Origin: CAWJPY01 sp963844865
Lineage (GTDB): Bacteria > Acidobacteriota > Thermoanaerobaculia > Thermoanaerobaculales > Sulfomarinibacteraceae
Direction of reading: 5' to 3'
Assembly (NCBI GenBank): GCA_963844865.1
Contig: CAWJPY010000006.1
Span: forward strand, 558,001-622,000
DNA: 64,000 bases
The notes beneath the pieces are model-generated. The model was not told the origin of the DNA, did no database searches, and worked only from the letters and a program-made list of their open reading frames with translations. This document shows, piece after piece, positions 10,755 to 20,217 of the stretch. The translations under genes were made by a program, and so were the position numbers. Within the stretch, counting starts at the first letter, position 1, and each line of letters begins with the position of its first letter.

Positions 10755-11947
10755 GTCTGGCTGCCCGGCGGCCCGGCCGGATCCGGCCTCAGCTCGAGCT
10801 GGTGCAGCAGGTCCTGGACGACCTCGGAGCTCCCCAACGCGCCTTCTGCTCAGTGCTGGTGGTGGGCACCAACGGGAAGGGCTCCACGGCCGCCATGCTG
10901 GAGTCCGTGCTGGCGGCGCACGGTCTCGCCACCGGGCTCTACACCTCCCCGCACCTGGTGCGGGTGGAGGAGAGGATCCGCATCGCCGGCGTTCCGGTCG
11001 CCCAGGATGAGCTCCAGCGGCAGCTTGCCCGACTGGACCGCTACCCTGAGCTGACCTTCTTCGAGACCCTGACCGCCGCCGCCTTCCTGCTCTTCGCCGA
11101 GGCCGGGGTGCGCTACGCCGTGCTGGAGGCGGGTATGGGCGGGCGCTGGGATGCCACCCGCGCCGCCGCCAGCGACCTCGCCGGCCTCACCAACGTCGGC
11201 TCGGACCACCGGGAGTGGCTGGGGGAGCACTGGGAGGACCGCGCCGCCGACAAGGGAGCCGCGCTCGCCGCCGCCCGTCTGGCCGTGCTCGGCACGCAGG
11301 TCACGCCGGAGGTGGTGCCTCACCTCGGGGCACCTTCTGCCCTGCGGGCGGACCAGCTCGTCACCGTCCGCGGGCCGTCGGGGCCGAGCACCAGCCTCGC
11401 CTGGGAGGGCGGTGAGCTGGAGCTCTCCGTGCCACTGGCAGGCGCCCACCAGATCCACAACCTGCAGCTCGCCCTGGCGCTTGCTCAGGGGGCGGCTCGC
11501 CTCGGCTGGATCGAACGGCTGTCGGGGGAGGCGGTCCGCCGCGGCCTCGGCGAGGTGCGCTGGCCCGGACGGTTGTCGGTCCACCGGGTCGCCGGCCGGC
11601 GGCTCCTCGCGGACTGCGCCCACAACCTGGAAGGGGTGCAGGCGCTGGCCGCCCACTTGACTGCCTCGCCGGTGCTCTATCACCTGCTCTTCTCGTGCCT
11701 CAGGGACAAGCCGGTGGAGGCGATGGCCAATCTCCTGCGACCGGTGGTCGGCAACGTGGTCGTGTACGAGCTCGACGACGACCGGGCCATGCCCTTGGAG
11801 CGGCTGCGGGCGGCCTTTCCGGAGGCTCAGAGTGCGCCCTCGCCCCGGGCCGCCCTCGAGCTCCTGCCGTCGCCGCTGGTGGCAGCAGGGAGCGTGCGTC
11901 TGATCGGTGACCTGCTCGCGATGGGGACGTCCGGGCCGGGAGGATGA
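10733..11947 (+). CDS. folC: folylpolyglutamate / dihydrofolate synthase
   Basis: 404 aa. Adds glutamate to folates (and in many bacteria to dihydropteroate) with ATP. VVGTNGKGSTAAMLESVL is the ATP-binding loop of Mur-ligase relatives; YTSPHLVRVEERIRI and LEAGMGGRWDATRA follow as expected. It overlaps the end of accD by 22 bp, and its ATGA overlaps the start of the next gene. The third operon member, glyA, is also a one-carbon folate enzyme. The length is a little below the usual ~420. Confidence 0.93.
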   Translation: MPQLLPLSLAARRPGRIRPQLELVQQVLDDLGAPQRAFCSVLVVGTNGKGSTAAMLESVLAAHGLATGLYTSPHLVRVEERIRIAGVPVAQDELQRQLARLDRYPELTFFETLTAAAFLLFAEAGVRYAVLEAGMGGRWDATRAAASDLAGLTNVGSDHREWLGEHWEDRAADKGAALAAARLAVLGTQVTPEVVPHLGAPSALRADQLVTVRGPSGPSTSLAWEGGELELSVPLAGAHQIHNLQLALALAQGAARLGWIERLSGEAVRRGLGEVRWPGRLSVHRVAGRRLLADCAHNLEGVQALAAHLTASPVLYHLLFSCLRDKPVEAMANLLRPVVGNVVVYELDDDRAMPLERLRAAFPEAQSAPSPRAALELLPSPLVAAGSVRLIGDLLAMGTSGPGG

Positions 11948-13296
11948 ACGTGGAGCTCGACGGCCTTCGCGGTGCCCTGGAGCACGATGAGGACGAGCGG
12001 CTGGCCCCGTACGCCACGCGGTCGTCGGAGGCGACCCGACGTCGGCCCTCGGGCGACGAGCAGGCCGAGGACTTCCGTCTCGCCTTCCAGCGGGATCGGG
12101 ACCGCATCCTGCACGCGCGTGCCTTCCGCCGCCTCAAGCACAAGACGCAGGTGTACATGCCCCACGTCGGCGACCACCCCCGCACCCGCCTCACCCACAC
12201 CCTGGAGGTGGCCCAGCTCGGCCGCACCATCGCGCGCGCCCTGGCCCTCAACGAAGACCTGGCGGAGGCCATCGCCCTCGGTCATGACGTCGGCCACACC
12301 GCTTTCGGCCACACCGGCGAGAAGGTGCTGGATGAGATCCTGAGGGGGTCTGGAGCCGAGCCCGTCCTGCCACAGTCGGTGAGCTCCGCCGCGGGCGCGT
12401 TCAAGCACAACTACCAGTCGCTGCGCGTGGTGGACCTCTTGGAGCGGCGCTACGCGAGCCCCGGGCTGAACCTCACCGACCAGGTGCGCGAAGGCATTCT
12501 CAAGCACACCTCGTGGAAGGTCCGATTCCCCTTTCCCCTCGTCGAGGAAGGCGGCCTCGCCCTGGCGGACCCGTGCCACCTGGAGGGGCAGGCGGTGGCG
12601 GTGGCGGACGAGATCGCCCAGCAGACCCACGACCTGGAGGATGGGCTGCGCGCCGCCGCGGTGCGCCTGGAGGAGGTGGAGGAGCTGGCCGTCGCCCGTC
12701 GCGTCATGGCCGAGATCGGCCCGAGCTATGGGGCGGACACGCGCCGCTGGCACCGCCAGAGTCTGCTCATCAGGGGGCTCATCCGCCTCCTGGTGACCGA
12801 CGTGGTGACCGCCGCCGCCGCACGGTTGAAGCGTTTCTCCGCCCGCCGCGGCGTGACCGGTCGCACGAGCTTCCGGACCCACGAGCGCGAGGTCTCCCAG
12901 ACCACGATCTGGTTCGGCAAGACCGTGGGCGACGAGTTCGTCGAGCTCAAGGCCTTCATCTACCGCTTCATCATCAACCAGGCCGTGGTCAACCGCCAGG
13001 ATTGGCGCGCCCGCAAGGTGATCACGGCGCTCTTCCGAGCGTTCTGGTCCAACCCCCTGACCCTTCCGTCCTACGTCCTGCTGCGCGCCCGCGACGAGCT
13101 GGGCTTCCCCTACCTCAGGGACATCCCCCTGGCCACGGTTGCGGGTGAGGTGGCCGCCCGCTACCATGGCTCGGCCGGGTTCGCGCGCCTGGTGGCGGAC
13201 CACATCGCCGGGATGAGCGACCGGTTCGCCCTCGAGGAGTACGCCTCGCTGGAGCAACCCAGCCCACAGCAGACCTTCTACGGGGAGCCACGATGA
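11944..13296 (+). CDS. dgt: deoxyguanosinetriphosphate triphosphohydrolase-like protein
   Basis: 450 aa. HD-superfamily dNTP triphosphohydrolase, converting dNTPs to nucleosides plus tripolyphosphate. Motifs in order: [30 protein letters not shown] (metal His), [16 protein letters not shown] (HD pair), then [12 protein letters not shown]. The ATGA overlap with folC and with rpiB shows tight cotranscription and possibly translational coupling. Which dNTP it prefers cannot be told from sequence. Confidence 0.9.
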   Translation: MNVELDGLRGALEHDEDERLAPYATRSSEATRRRPSGDEQAEDFRLAFQRDRDRILHARAFRRLKHKTQVYMPHVGDHPRTRLTHTLEVAQLGRTIARALALNEDLAEAIALGHDVGHTAFGHTGEKVLDEILRGSGAEPVLPQSVSSAAGAFKHNYQSLRVVDLLERRYASPGLNLTDQVREGILKHTSWKVRFPFPLVEEGGLALADPCHLEGQAVAVADEIAQQTHDLEDGLRAAAVRLEEVEELAVARRVMAEIGPSYGADTRRWHRQSLLIRGLIRLLVTDVVTAAAARLKRFSARRGVTGRTSFRTHEREVSQTTIWFGKTVGDEFVELKAFIYRFIINQAVVNRQDWRARKVITALFRAFWSNPLTLPSYVLLRARDELGFPYLRDIPLATVAGEVAARYHGSAGFARLVADHIAGMSDRFALEEYASLEQPSPQQTFYGEPR

Positions 13297-13727
13297 TCGT
13301 CCTCGCCTCCGACCACGCCGGCGTCGCCCTGAAGGCGCGCCTGCTGCGCCTGCTGGACGAGCGCGGCCTGGAGCACGAGGATCTGGGGCCGGCCGACGAA
13401 ACGTCGGTGGACTACCCGGACTTCGCCCATCTCGTGGCGTCCCGGGTGGCTTCGGGAGACGCCCGGACCGGGATCCTCATCTGCGGCACCGGCATCGGCA
13501 TGAGCATGGCCGCCAACCGCCACCCGGGAGTGCGGGCGGCGCTCTGTCACGATGCCTACACGGCCGAGATGGCCCGCCGCCACAACGACGCCAACGTGCT
13601 CTGCCTGGGGGCCCGGGTCCTCGGCGAAGGGGTCGCGATGCAGGTCGTGGAGGTGTTCCTGGGCACCGCCTTCGAGGGGGACCGGCATCGGCGCCGGGTG
13701 GACAAGATCGAGTGGGAGGAGCCATGA
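13293..13727 (+). CDS. rpiB: ribose-5-phosphate isomerase B
   Basis: 144 aa. Interconverts ribose-5-phosphate and ribulose-5-phosphate in the pentose phosphate pathway. The N-terminal [15 protein letters not shown], the central [17 protein letters not shown] (catalytic Cys) and [19 protein letters not shown] are characteristic of RpiB/LacAB. It starts within the end of dgt and ends inside the start of glyA (ATGA overlaps on both sides). The rpiB-glyA pairing is common in Gram-positive and other bacteria. Confidence 0.93.
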   Translation: MIVLASDHAGVALKARLLRLLDERGLEHEDLGPADETSVDYPDFAHLVASRVASGDARTGILICGTGIGMSMAANRHPGVRAALCHDAYTAEMARRHNDANVLCLGARVLGEGVAMQVVEVFLGTAFEGDRHRRRVDKIEWEEP

Positions 13728-15049
13728 GCGAGAGATGGCCGGGTGACGGAGGCGAGAGGCTGCGCGAGCAGCTCTTCGAGGTGCACGACGCCCTCATCAG
13801 GGCCGCTGATCCGGAGGTGGCGGAGGCGCTCGCCGAGGAGCGTCGGCGCCAGAACCAGGGCCTGGAGCTGATCGCATCGGAGAACTTCGCCTCTCCGGCG
13901 ATCCTGGCGGCCATGGGCTCGGTCATGACCAACAAGTACGCCGAGGGCTACCCCGGGCGCCGCTACTACGGTGGCTGCCAGTGGGTGGACGTGGCCGAGG
14001 AGCTGGCCATCGCCAGGGCCAAGGAGCTCTTCGGCGCCGAGCACGCCAACGTGCAGCCCCACTCGGGGGCCCAGGCGAACATGGCGGTGTACCTGGCGGT
14101 GCTGTCACCGGGCGACACCATGCTCGGCATGGACCTCACCCACGGCGGCCATCTCACCCACGGCCACCCCCTCAACTACTCCGGCAAGGAGTTCGAGGTC
14201 TTCTCCTACGGCGTGGACAGGAAGACCGAGACCATCGACTACGAGCGCATCCGGGAGCTTGCTCTCGAGCACAAACCCAAGCTGATCGTGTGCGGTGCCT
14301 CCGCCTATCCCAGGGTCATCGACTTCGCCCGTCTGCGCGCCATCGCCGATGAGGCGGGGACCCTGCTCATGGCCGACATCGCCCACATCGCGGGCATGGT
14401 GGCGGCGGGGCTGCACCCGTCGCCGGTGCCCCACTGCCAGTTCGTGACCACCACCACCCACAAGACCCTGCGCGGCCCGCGCGGGGGCATGATCCTGTGC
14501 ACCGCCGACTGGGCGGAGGCCATCGACAAGGCGGTCTTCCCAGGAGTCCAGGGTGGACCCCTCATGCACGTCATCGCGGCCAAGGCCGTGGCCTTCGCCG
14601 AGGCCCTGCAGCCCCCGTGGAAGACGTACCAGCAGCGGATCCTGGACAACGCCGCCGTCCTCTGCGACGAGGTCAAACGCCTGGGTTGGCGGATCGTCTC
14701 CGGCGGCACTGACAACCACCTCTTCCTGGTCGACCTCGGCCCCGACTTCATCTCGGGCAAGAAGGCCGAGCGCTGGCTGGGGCTGGCCGGCATCACCGTC
14801 AACAAGAACACCGTTCCCTTCGACACCAGGAAGCCCTACATCGCCTCCGGCCTGCGCATCGGCACGCCGGCCCTGACCACCCGCGGCATGGGGGCCGAGG
14901 AGATGCGCACCATCGCCGGGCTCATCGACCGCGTGCTGCGTCTCGACGAGGACAAGGACGACCCCAGGAAGATGGCGATCTTCGAGAGCAACATCGCCGC
15001 CGTCAAGGCCGAGGTGCACGCCCTCACGGCCCGCTTCCCGCTCTACTGA
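13724..15049 (+). CDS. glyA: serine hydroxymethyltransferase
   Basis: 441 aa. PLP enzyme that makes glycine and 5,10-methylene-tetrahydrofolate from serine. [32 protein letters not shown] and [18 protein letters not shown] (PLP lysine in TTHK) are all present. I chose the ATG at 13724, overlapping the rpiB stop as ATGA and preceded by GGGAGGAG. It is a partner of folC and, at 53 kb, folD in folate one-carbon metabolism. A GC-rich 7-bp hairpin without a T-tract follows the stop at 15050-15070. Confidence 0.95.
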   Translation: MSERWPGDGGERLREQLFEVHDALIRAADPEVAEALAEERRRQNQGLELIASENFASPAILAAMGSVMTNKYAEGYPGRRYYGGCQWVDVAEELAIARAKELFGAEHANVQPHSGAQANMAVYLAVLSPGDTMLGMDLTHGGHLTHGHPLNYSGKEFEVFSYGVDRKTETIDYERIRELALEHKPKLIVCGASAYPRVIDFARLRAIADEAGTLLMADIAHIAGMVAAGLHPSPVPHCQFVTTTTHKTLRGPRGGMILCTADWAEAIDKAVFPGVQGGPLMHVIAAKAVAFAEALQPPWKTYQQRILDNAAVLCDEVKRLGWRIVSGGTDNHLFLVDLGPDFISGKKAERWLGLAGITVNKNTVPFDTRKPYIASGLRIGTPALTTRGMGAEEMRTIAGLIDRVLRLDEDKDDPRKMAIFESNIAAVKAEVHALTARFPLY

Positions 15050-15074
15050 CCCGGCCGCCCGCGGGCCGGGGCGC

Positions 15075-16160
15075 TCAACGGTCGTGCAGCCAGGCCTCGA
15101 AGGCCTCGGTCTGCCCAGCGTTGAGGATCCGCCGCCTCGGGATGCCGGCCTTGGCCGCGATGGCGCAGGCGTAGGCGTCGAACTCCAGGTGACGAACGGC
15201 GTGGGCGTCGGAGGCGAGCACGAACTCACAGCCGGCGGCCTCCGCCAGACGGGCCAGCTCCCAGTCCAGGTCCTGGCGGCGCGGGAAGCCGTTGATCTCC
15301 ACCGCCACCGAGGCCTCGGCGCAGGCTGAGAACACCAGCTCCCAGCGCGCGCGCAGGCCGGGTCGCTGCTGAAAGTGACGCCCTCGTGGGTGGGCCAGGA
15401 TGTGCACGCCGGGAGTGCCGACCGCCCGCAAGAGGCGCTCGGTCTGGTCGCGGTCGGGGTCGAAGCGGCGGTGTACCGCCGCGACGATGCACTCCACCTC
15501 GTGACGCTCCTGGGAGGGCACGTCCACACCGCCGTCCTCCAGGATCTCCACCTCCAGGCCGTGCAGCACGCGCAGCTCGTCGCCGTGGTGCGCATTCCAG
15601 CGATCGACGGCTCGCCGCTGCAGGCGCACTCCTTCGGGGTCGAGGCCGGAGGCCACATCCAGCCCCTTGGAGTGGTCGGTGACCACGGCCCAGGAGGCGC
15701 CGCGGGCGCGGCAGGCGCGAGCCATCGCCTCCAGGGTCGCGGTGCCGTCGGAGGAGCGGGTGTGCCAGTGGAAGGCGCCGCGCAGGCGCTCGGGTCGGAG
15801 GTCGGCGGGCGCCTCTGCGAGCACCTGGGCGACCTCGGCGCGGGTCAGGAAGCGGTCCCGCGTGCCGCGACGACGCGGTGCGCGGTCACCGGCGAGGCGT
15901 TGGACCGCCGCCTCCAGCGCCCCCTCGCCGGGGCAGGCGGCGAGGGTCTCCACGACGGGTCGCAGCCACGCTGGTGCGACCTCGAGGGCCGCGGGGCGAC
16001 CGCGACCCACGGTGTCGAACGCGGCGTAGCCGGCCTTCAGGAAGGCGAGGCGGCGATCGCCCGGGGGCTCCCGCTCGGCAAGGGCGAACAGCGCCTCGGC
16101 GAGCGCTCCGTTGGAGGGGCCGGTAGGGCGTCTGGCGGTCGGCGTGGTGCTGGGCGTCAT
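15075..16160 (-). CDS. PHP-domain phosphoesterase (PolX C-terminal-like)
   Basis: 361 aa. The C-terminal ~250 residues are a PHP metallo-phosphoesterase: FHWHTRSSDG (HxH), VVTDHSKG, LHGLEVEIL (metal Glu), HILAHPRGRHF and LASDAHAVRHLEF supply the usual metal ligands. The N-terminal ~100 residues look like the helical, HhH-type region of bacterial PolX, but no polymerase-beta nucleotidyltransferase motif is present. So this is a stand-alone PHP protein resembling the C-terminal part of PolX. The substrate is unknown; histidinol phosphate, a 3' DNA end or a nucleotide are possible. Confidence 0.75.
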   Translation of the reverse strand: MTPSTTPTARRPTGPSNGALAEALFALAEREPPGDRRLAFLKAGYAAFDTVGRGRPAALEVAPAWLRPVVETLAACPGEGALEAAVQRLAGDRAPRRRGTRDRFLTRAEVAQVLAEAPADLRPERLRGAFHWHTRSSDGTATLEAMARACRARGASWAVVTDHSKGLDVASGLDPEGVRLQRRAVDRWNAHHGDELRVLHGLEVEILEDGGVDVPSQERHEVECIVAAVHRRFDPDRDQTERLLRAVGTPGVHILAHPRGRHFQQRPGLRARWELVFSACAEASVAVEINGFPRRQDLDWELARLAEAAGCEFVLASDAHAVRHLEFDAYACAIAAKAGIPRRRILNAGQTEAFEAWLHDR

Positions 16161-16229
16161 GGTCCGCAGGGGGCGTCCGAGGCGTGCTCATGGGCGCCGC
16201 GTCCCTCAGGCTAGCAGGTCGGCTCGGGC

Positions 16230-18803
16230 TCAGGCCACCCGGCGGATGTCGGCGAGCAGCTTGTCTCGGTAGCGCCGGACCGCTGCGGGGTCGGCCATCA
16301 CCATGTCGAGCTGTCGCGTGTGCATGACAAGGTATCCCACCACCCGCAGGCGGGACTCCATGGCCTCGGCGCTCATGGCGGAGATGCGTGCGGTGGCGGC
16401 GTCCTCGATCACCTTCACGGAGAAGCCCTGCCCTTCCAAGACGTCGGCCAGCAGTCCCACTCTCGCTCGGCGCCGCTCCAGGTCCGCCGCCCCGCCTTTG
16501 AAGGAGAAGCTCAGGTAGTTCTCCGGGTCCCGTTCACCGACGAGCGCCTCCACCGTCGAGAAGTGGAAGCCGAAGCGCGACTGCAGGTTCATGAAGCTCG
16601 ACGAGATCATGAAGTAGTTGCGTTGTGCATAGGGGGACCGGAACGGCGTGGCCAGGGCGGGGTTGGCGGTGGCTTCGAAGAGCACGGACGCAAAGCCGCG
16701 ACCGGTCATGGCGGGCGGACCCTCCCACGGGATCGCCGTCATCCCCTCCCAGAGGGCGAGCATGGGGCGGCTGGTGATGTCGTCCAGGCGCACGTACGGC
16801 CCGGGCACCTCGTGGGCGAAGCCGTCGTCGAGGTCGAGCACCCACCACTGCATGGGCACCTCGTGGTAGAGCTGCTTGCTGGCGTGGCGAGGGAAGGGGT
16901 GACGACGCGCGAAGGAGAACATCTCCCGCACCGCCTGCTCGTGACAGAAGCGGGTGACGTCGTGCAGGGTGCGGCAGTGGCGCGGCTTGAAGTCCGGACC
17001 GTCCGGATCGAGGAGGCGCAGGGGTGAGATGTGGGTGAGGGCGGTGGTCAGCGCGGTGTGCACCGGGGTGCCCATCAGGTGGGGTGAGCGCGGGGATGCC
17101 GCGGCGACGAGCCCGGGGATGCGCCCTTCGTACACGGCGCGCCCGTCGGCGTCCACGGTCACCTCCATCCCCTGGCGGAGGCGGTCCAGACCCTTCACCC
17201 CGAACAGGGCCGGCACGCCGAACTCCCGCGCCACCGTGGCCAGGTGACCGGCGATGGCACCCTCGCCGGCGATCACCGCCGCCGTGCGTCCGAGCAGCGC
17301 GGCCCAGCGCGGCAGTGGGTGCTCCAGGACGAGCACCCCGCCCTCGGGGAAGGCGAGGGCATCGCTGTCCCGGCGGAGGAGGTGGACGGGACCGGCGGCC
17401 GCCCCGGGACTCGCGCACACCTCGCCGCGCAGCAGGGCCGTGCCGGGCGCGACAGACTCGGGGATCTCCTCGGCGGCGGCGCCTTGGCGCAGGGGGCGGC
17501 ACTGCAGCAGGAGGAGCCGACCGTCGTCGGTGAACGCCCACTCCACGTCCTGGGGGCAGCCGAAGTGTGCCTCCAGGGTCAGGGCCATGGCGGCCACCCG
17601 GTGTGCACTGTGGTCGTCGAGGGACGAGGCTTCTGCGAGCTCGTCCGGCACCGGACGACGCACCACACCCTCCCCGGGGTCGCAGGCCAGGGCCGTGGGT
17701 TTGCCGACGACCCGACGATCCAGGACCGCGTGTCCGTCGTCCCGGCCGAGCACGAACAGGTCGGAGGGGGCGCTGCCATCCACCACCGCCCTGGGGAGAC
17801 CCCACACCGCGTTGACGAACACGCGGCGATCCGATGGGTCGGCGGGGTTCGATGTGTAGGCCACGCCCCCGCAGCGGGCGTCCACCATGGCCAGGCAGCC
17901 GACGGCCATGAGCGTGTCCTCGTCGCGGAGCCCCCGCTGGAGCCGGTAGTGCATGGCCTGGGGGGTGTAGGTGCTGGCCGCCACCTCGAGGTAGGCGGTG
18001 AGGAGGTGCTCCGGGCGGACGTTGAGCTCGGACCGGTACTGGCCGGCGAAGGAGGCGTGGACCGAGTCCTCGCCCAGGGCGCTCGAGCGCACGGCCAGGC
18101 GGGGTGCGACGCTCCCCGGGGAGGGGGCCAGCTCGGCCTGCCGCCGCGCCACCTCGTCCGCCACCGCCGGCGGCACGTCGGCCGAGATGATGAGCTGCTG
18201 GAGCCGGGAGCTGAGGGCGAAGAGCTCGTCGGGCCGCTCCTGCTCAGACGACTGGATGAGGCTCGCGAGGTCCGCGGAGAGCTGGTTGTGCTCGAGGAGG
18301 AGCTGGAAGGCGCGGGCGGTGATGGCGAAGCCGGGGGGCGTCTCGAGCCCGAGCGCGTTGCGAGCTTCACCGAGGTTGGCCATCTTGGTGCCCACTGCAG
18401 CTGCCGCACGCCCGTCGATCTCGTCGAGGGGGAGGGTCAGGCGCTGCCCCGCGGTGTCGGGACCAGGGAGCTCGAGCGCCGCGCGGATGTGCTCCTGCAT
18501 GTCGCGGAGATGGGCGAAGAGATCGCGGTAGCGGCCGGGAGCGAGCTCGTCGAGATGGCGGACCATCTGGTAGACGGCAACCGAGAGTGCGGTGCAGTGC
18601 GAGCGCACAAACGCCATGCCGAAGGGCTCGCCCCCACCGCCGGCGGCCCGCTCCAGCTCCGCCATCAGCTCCAGCGCCCGGTTGTTGGCCGCGAGCAGGA
18701 GGCGCAGGCTGTGGTAGCGCGCAGTGAACAGCGTACCGGGCTCGCCGGCGGCGGGGGTGCGTCGGCGTCGTCGCCACCAGCCGAGCACGCGTTCGCCGAG
18801 CAC
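16230..18803 (-). CDS. PEP-synthase-like phosphohistidine protein
   Basis: 857 aa. After a helical N-terminal region comes a PPDK/PEP-synthase ATP-grasp domain: GTKMANLGEARNALG at ~136, VRSSALGEDS at ~238, QDVEWAF at ~420. It is followed by the swivelling phosphohistidine domain with AGHLATVAREFGVPAL (His at ~519, where the family has SHAA). The C-terminal ~300 residues do not show the PEP/pyruvate TIM-barrel motifs and are not recognised. It probably autophosphorylates a His from ATP and passes the phosphate to an unknown acceptor. It is the last gene of the signalling-transport cluster, 45 bp after a receiver-only regulator. GTG start with GGGGGAG upstream. Confidence 0.75.
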   Translation of the reverse strand: MLGERVLGWWRRRRRTPAAGEPGTLFTARYHSLRLLLAANNRALELMAELERAAGGGGEPFGMAFVRSHCTALSVAVYQMVRHLDELAPGRYRDLFAHLRDMQEHIRAALELPGPDTAGQRLTLPLDEIDGRAAAAVGTKMANLGEARNALGLETPPGFAITARAFQLLLEHNQLSADLASLIQSSEQERPDELFALSSRLQQLIISADVPPAVADEVARRQAELAPSPGSVAPRLAVRSSALGEDSVHASFAGQYRSELNVRPEHLLTAYLEVAASTYTPQAMHYRLQRGLRDEDTLMAVGCLAMVDARCGGVAYTSNPADPSDRRVFVNAVWGLPRAVVDGSAPSDLFVLGRDDGHAVLDRRVVGKPTALACDPGEGVVRRPVPDELAEASSLDDHSAHRVAAMALTLEAHFGCPQDVEWAFTDDGRLLLLQCRPLRQGAAAEEIPESVAPGTALLRGEVCASPGAAAGPVHLLRRDSDALAFPEGGVLVLEHPLPRWAALLGRTAAVIAGEGAIAGHLATVAREFGVPALFGVKGLDRLRQGMEVTVDADGRAVYEGRIPGLVAAASPRSPHLMGTPVHTALTTALTHISPLRLLDPDGPDFKPRHCRTLHDVTRFCHEQAVREMFSFARRHPFPRHASKQLYHEVPMQWWVLDLDDGFAHEVPGPYVRLDDITSRPMLALWEGMTAIPWEGPPAMTGRGFASVLFEATANPALATPFRSPYAQRNYFMISSSFMNLQSRFGFHFSTVEALVGERDPENYLSFSFKGGAADLERRRARVGLLADVLEGQGFSVKVIEDAATARISAMSAEAMESRLRVVGYLVMHTRQLDMVMADPAAVRRYRDKLLADIRRVA

Positions 18804-18848
18804 CCCTCAGGCTCCCCCGGCGGGCGAGGACCGGCGCGCACCCATCGC

Positions 18849-19280
18849 TCACTCCGGGCCTGGTCCCGTGGTACCCGCCTGCTCCGCGAGGCGGCGGATC
18901 TTGTCCTCCTGCAGGGTCTTCTTCTGATGGGCGTCCTCGATCTTGAACATCAGCTCGTCGATGGCCACGGGCTTGAGGAGGTAGTCGAAGGCGCCCAGGG
19001 ACATGCCTTCCAGGGACGCTTCGAGGCTGGCGTGACCGGTCAGCAGGATCACCTCCACCAGGGGGTACGTCTCGCGGATGGCCCTGGTGGTGGCGATGCC
19101 GTCCATGTCCGGCATGCGCACGTCCAGCACCACCACGTCCACCGCTCGCTCGGCGAGCACCCGCAGGGCCTCCGCTGCGGAGAAGGCGGTGAGCACCTGC
19201 AGCCGCCTGAGGGCCAGACGCTTGCTCAGGGTCTCCACGAAGGTTCTCTCGTCGTCCACGAGCAGGACCGTGATGGCCAT
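18849..19280 (-). CDS. receiver-only response regulator 1
   Basis: 143 aa. A single receiver domain with an intact active site: VLLVDDE, VVVLDVRMPDMDG (phosphorylated Asp), LLTGHA and YLLKPVA. There is no DNA-binding output. The C-terminal ~25 residues form a charged helix (AHQKKTLQEDKIRRLAEQ) similar to the tail of the regulator at 22006-22446. The start is the ATG at 19280 after GGAGGAGG; the longer open frame upstream is a shadow. It lies between the two-span membrane protein and the PEP-synthase-like gene. It likely receives phosphate from the nearby Cache kinase or regulates the PEP-synthase-like protein. Confidence 0.88.
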   Translation of the reverse strand: MAITVLLVDDERTFVETLSKRLALRRLQVLTAFSAAEALRVLAERAVDVVVLDVRMPDMDGIATTRAIRETYPLVEVILLTGHASLEASLEGMSLGAFDYLLKPVAIDELMFKIEDAHQKKTLQEDKIRRLAEQAGTTGPGPE

Positions 19281-19452
19281 GGCCGCCAACCTCCTCCCTA
19301 CTATAGGGCCATGTGCGGCGGCCGCGCCCGTGAGGTCCGCCCGACCGTGGATCCCGGACGGCGGAGGGGTGGAGGAGCCATGGTTACAGGAGCCGGGACC
19401 CTCCCTGGGCGGAGCCCGTTCTGGCCGAGTTCCACCAGCCCTCCCGTCTTTT

Positions 19453-20217
19453 TCAACCGCCCCCCCGAGGAGCCAAACGACCCATGCGGAAGCCACGCCG
19501 GCGGCGGGGTTTGGGCTCGGCATCCTCGGCGTGACCGATGCGCATCCCCAGACCCTCGAACAGGAACATGACGGCATAGCCGTACCAGACGGTGTAGACC
19601 ACGTAGAAGGCGAGTGACGCCAGGACCACCACCCAGCGATCGCCGATGTGCTGGGCTTCGATGCCGTGATAGTTGTATGCGGGCTCGACGATGCGGAGGT
19701 TGACGGTTCGCACCAGCTCGGCACCGGCGAACAGCCTCTGGCGGGTGAGCTCGCGCTCGAGCTCCCGCAGCGTTCTCCACCACGCGTACACCACGGCCCT
19801 GCCCTCCAACCCGTAGCGCGCGTTGATCGCCTGACCCCGGTTCTCGTAGAGCTCGCCGGCGTCCTGCAGACAGCTCGAGAGGACGCGGCCGAGATCGAAG
19901 GTGGCATCGACCCCGGTACCGACGGCGGCGACCGCGGCACCCGCCTCCTCGAGCAGGAGGGCCGTCCGCGATGCGAGTGTGGGGTCCGGCAGCGTGAGAG
20001 CCAGCGAGACCGTCTGCGCGGGATGCTCCTGGATCCTGGCGCCCACGTGGGCACGATAGTCCGCGGAGCCCTTGGAGATGGAGTTGTAGAGCCCGTCCAG
20101 GTAGTTGAAGGCGTTCTGGCCGTCGACGATGGGCGCGAACATGAGCACGAGCACGATGAGGAAGCCGGCCATCAGGAGCACGCCCACGGCGAGCCTTCCG
20201 ACGTGGATGGATGTCAT
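19453..20217 (-). CDS. two-span membrane protein with a periplasmic domain
   Basis: 254 aa. N-terminal span at ~8-30 (VGVLLMAGFLIVLVLMFAPI), a helical extracytoplasmic domain of about 175 residues, a second span at ~205-225 (WVVVLASLAFYVVYTVWYGY), then a short basic tail. No named domain is recognised; the topology resembles 4-helix-bundle sensor or channel accessory subunits. Its start overlaps the TauE/SafE stop (ATGA), so the two are coupled and it may be an accessory or sensing subunit of that exporter. Confidence 0.7.
   Translation of the reverse strand: MTSIHVGRLAVGVLLMAGFLIVLVLMFAPIVDGQNAFNYLDGLYNSISKGSADYRAHVGARIQEHPAQTVSLALTLPDPTLASRTALLLEEAGAAVAAVGTGVDATFDLGRVLSSCLQDAGELYENRGQAINARYGLEGRAVVYAWWRTLRELERELTRQRLFAGAELVRTVNLRIVEPAYNYHGIEAQHIGDRWVVVLASLAFYVVYTVWYGYAVMFLFEGLGMRIGHAEDAEPKPRRRRGFRMGRLAPRGGG

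Noticed and set aside
15050..15070. 7-bp GC hairpin after glyA
   Set aside because: CCCGGCC/GGCCGGG has no T-tract and such stems are common in GC-rich DNA; not called a terminator.
19300..19305. TATAGT on the minus strand upstream of receiver 1
   Set aside because: Reasonable -10 but no -35-like sequence 16-18 bp upstream; not enough to call a promoter.
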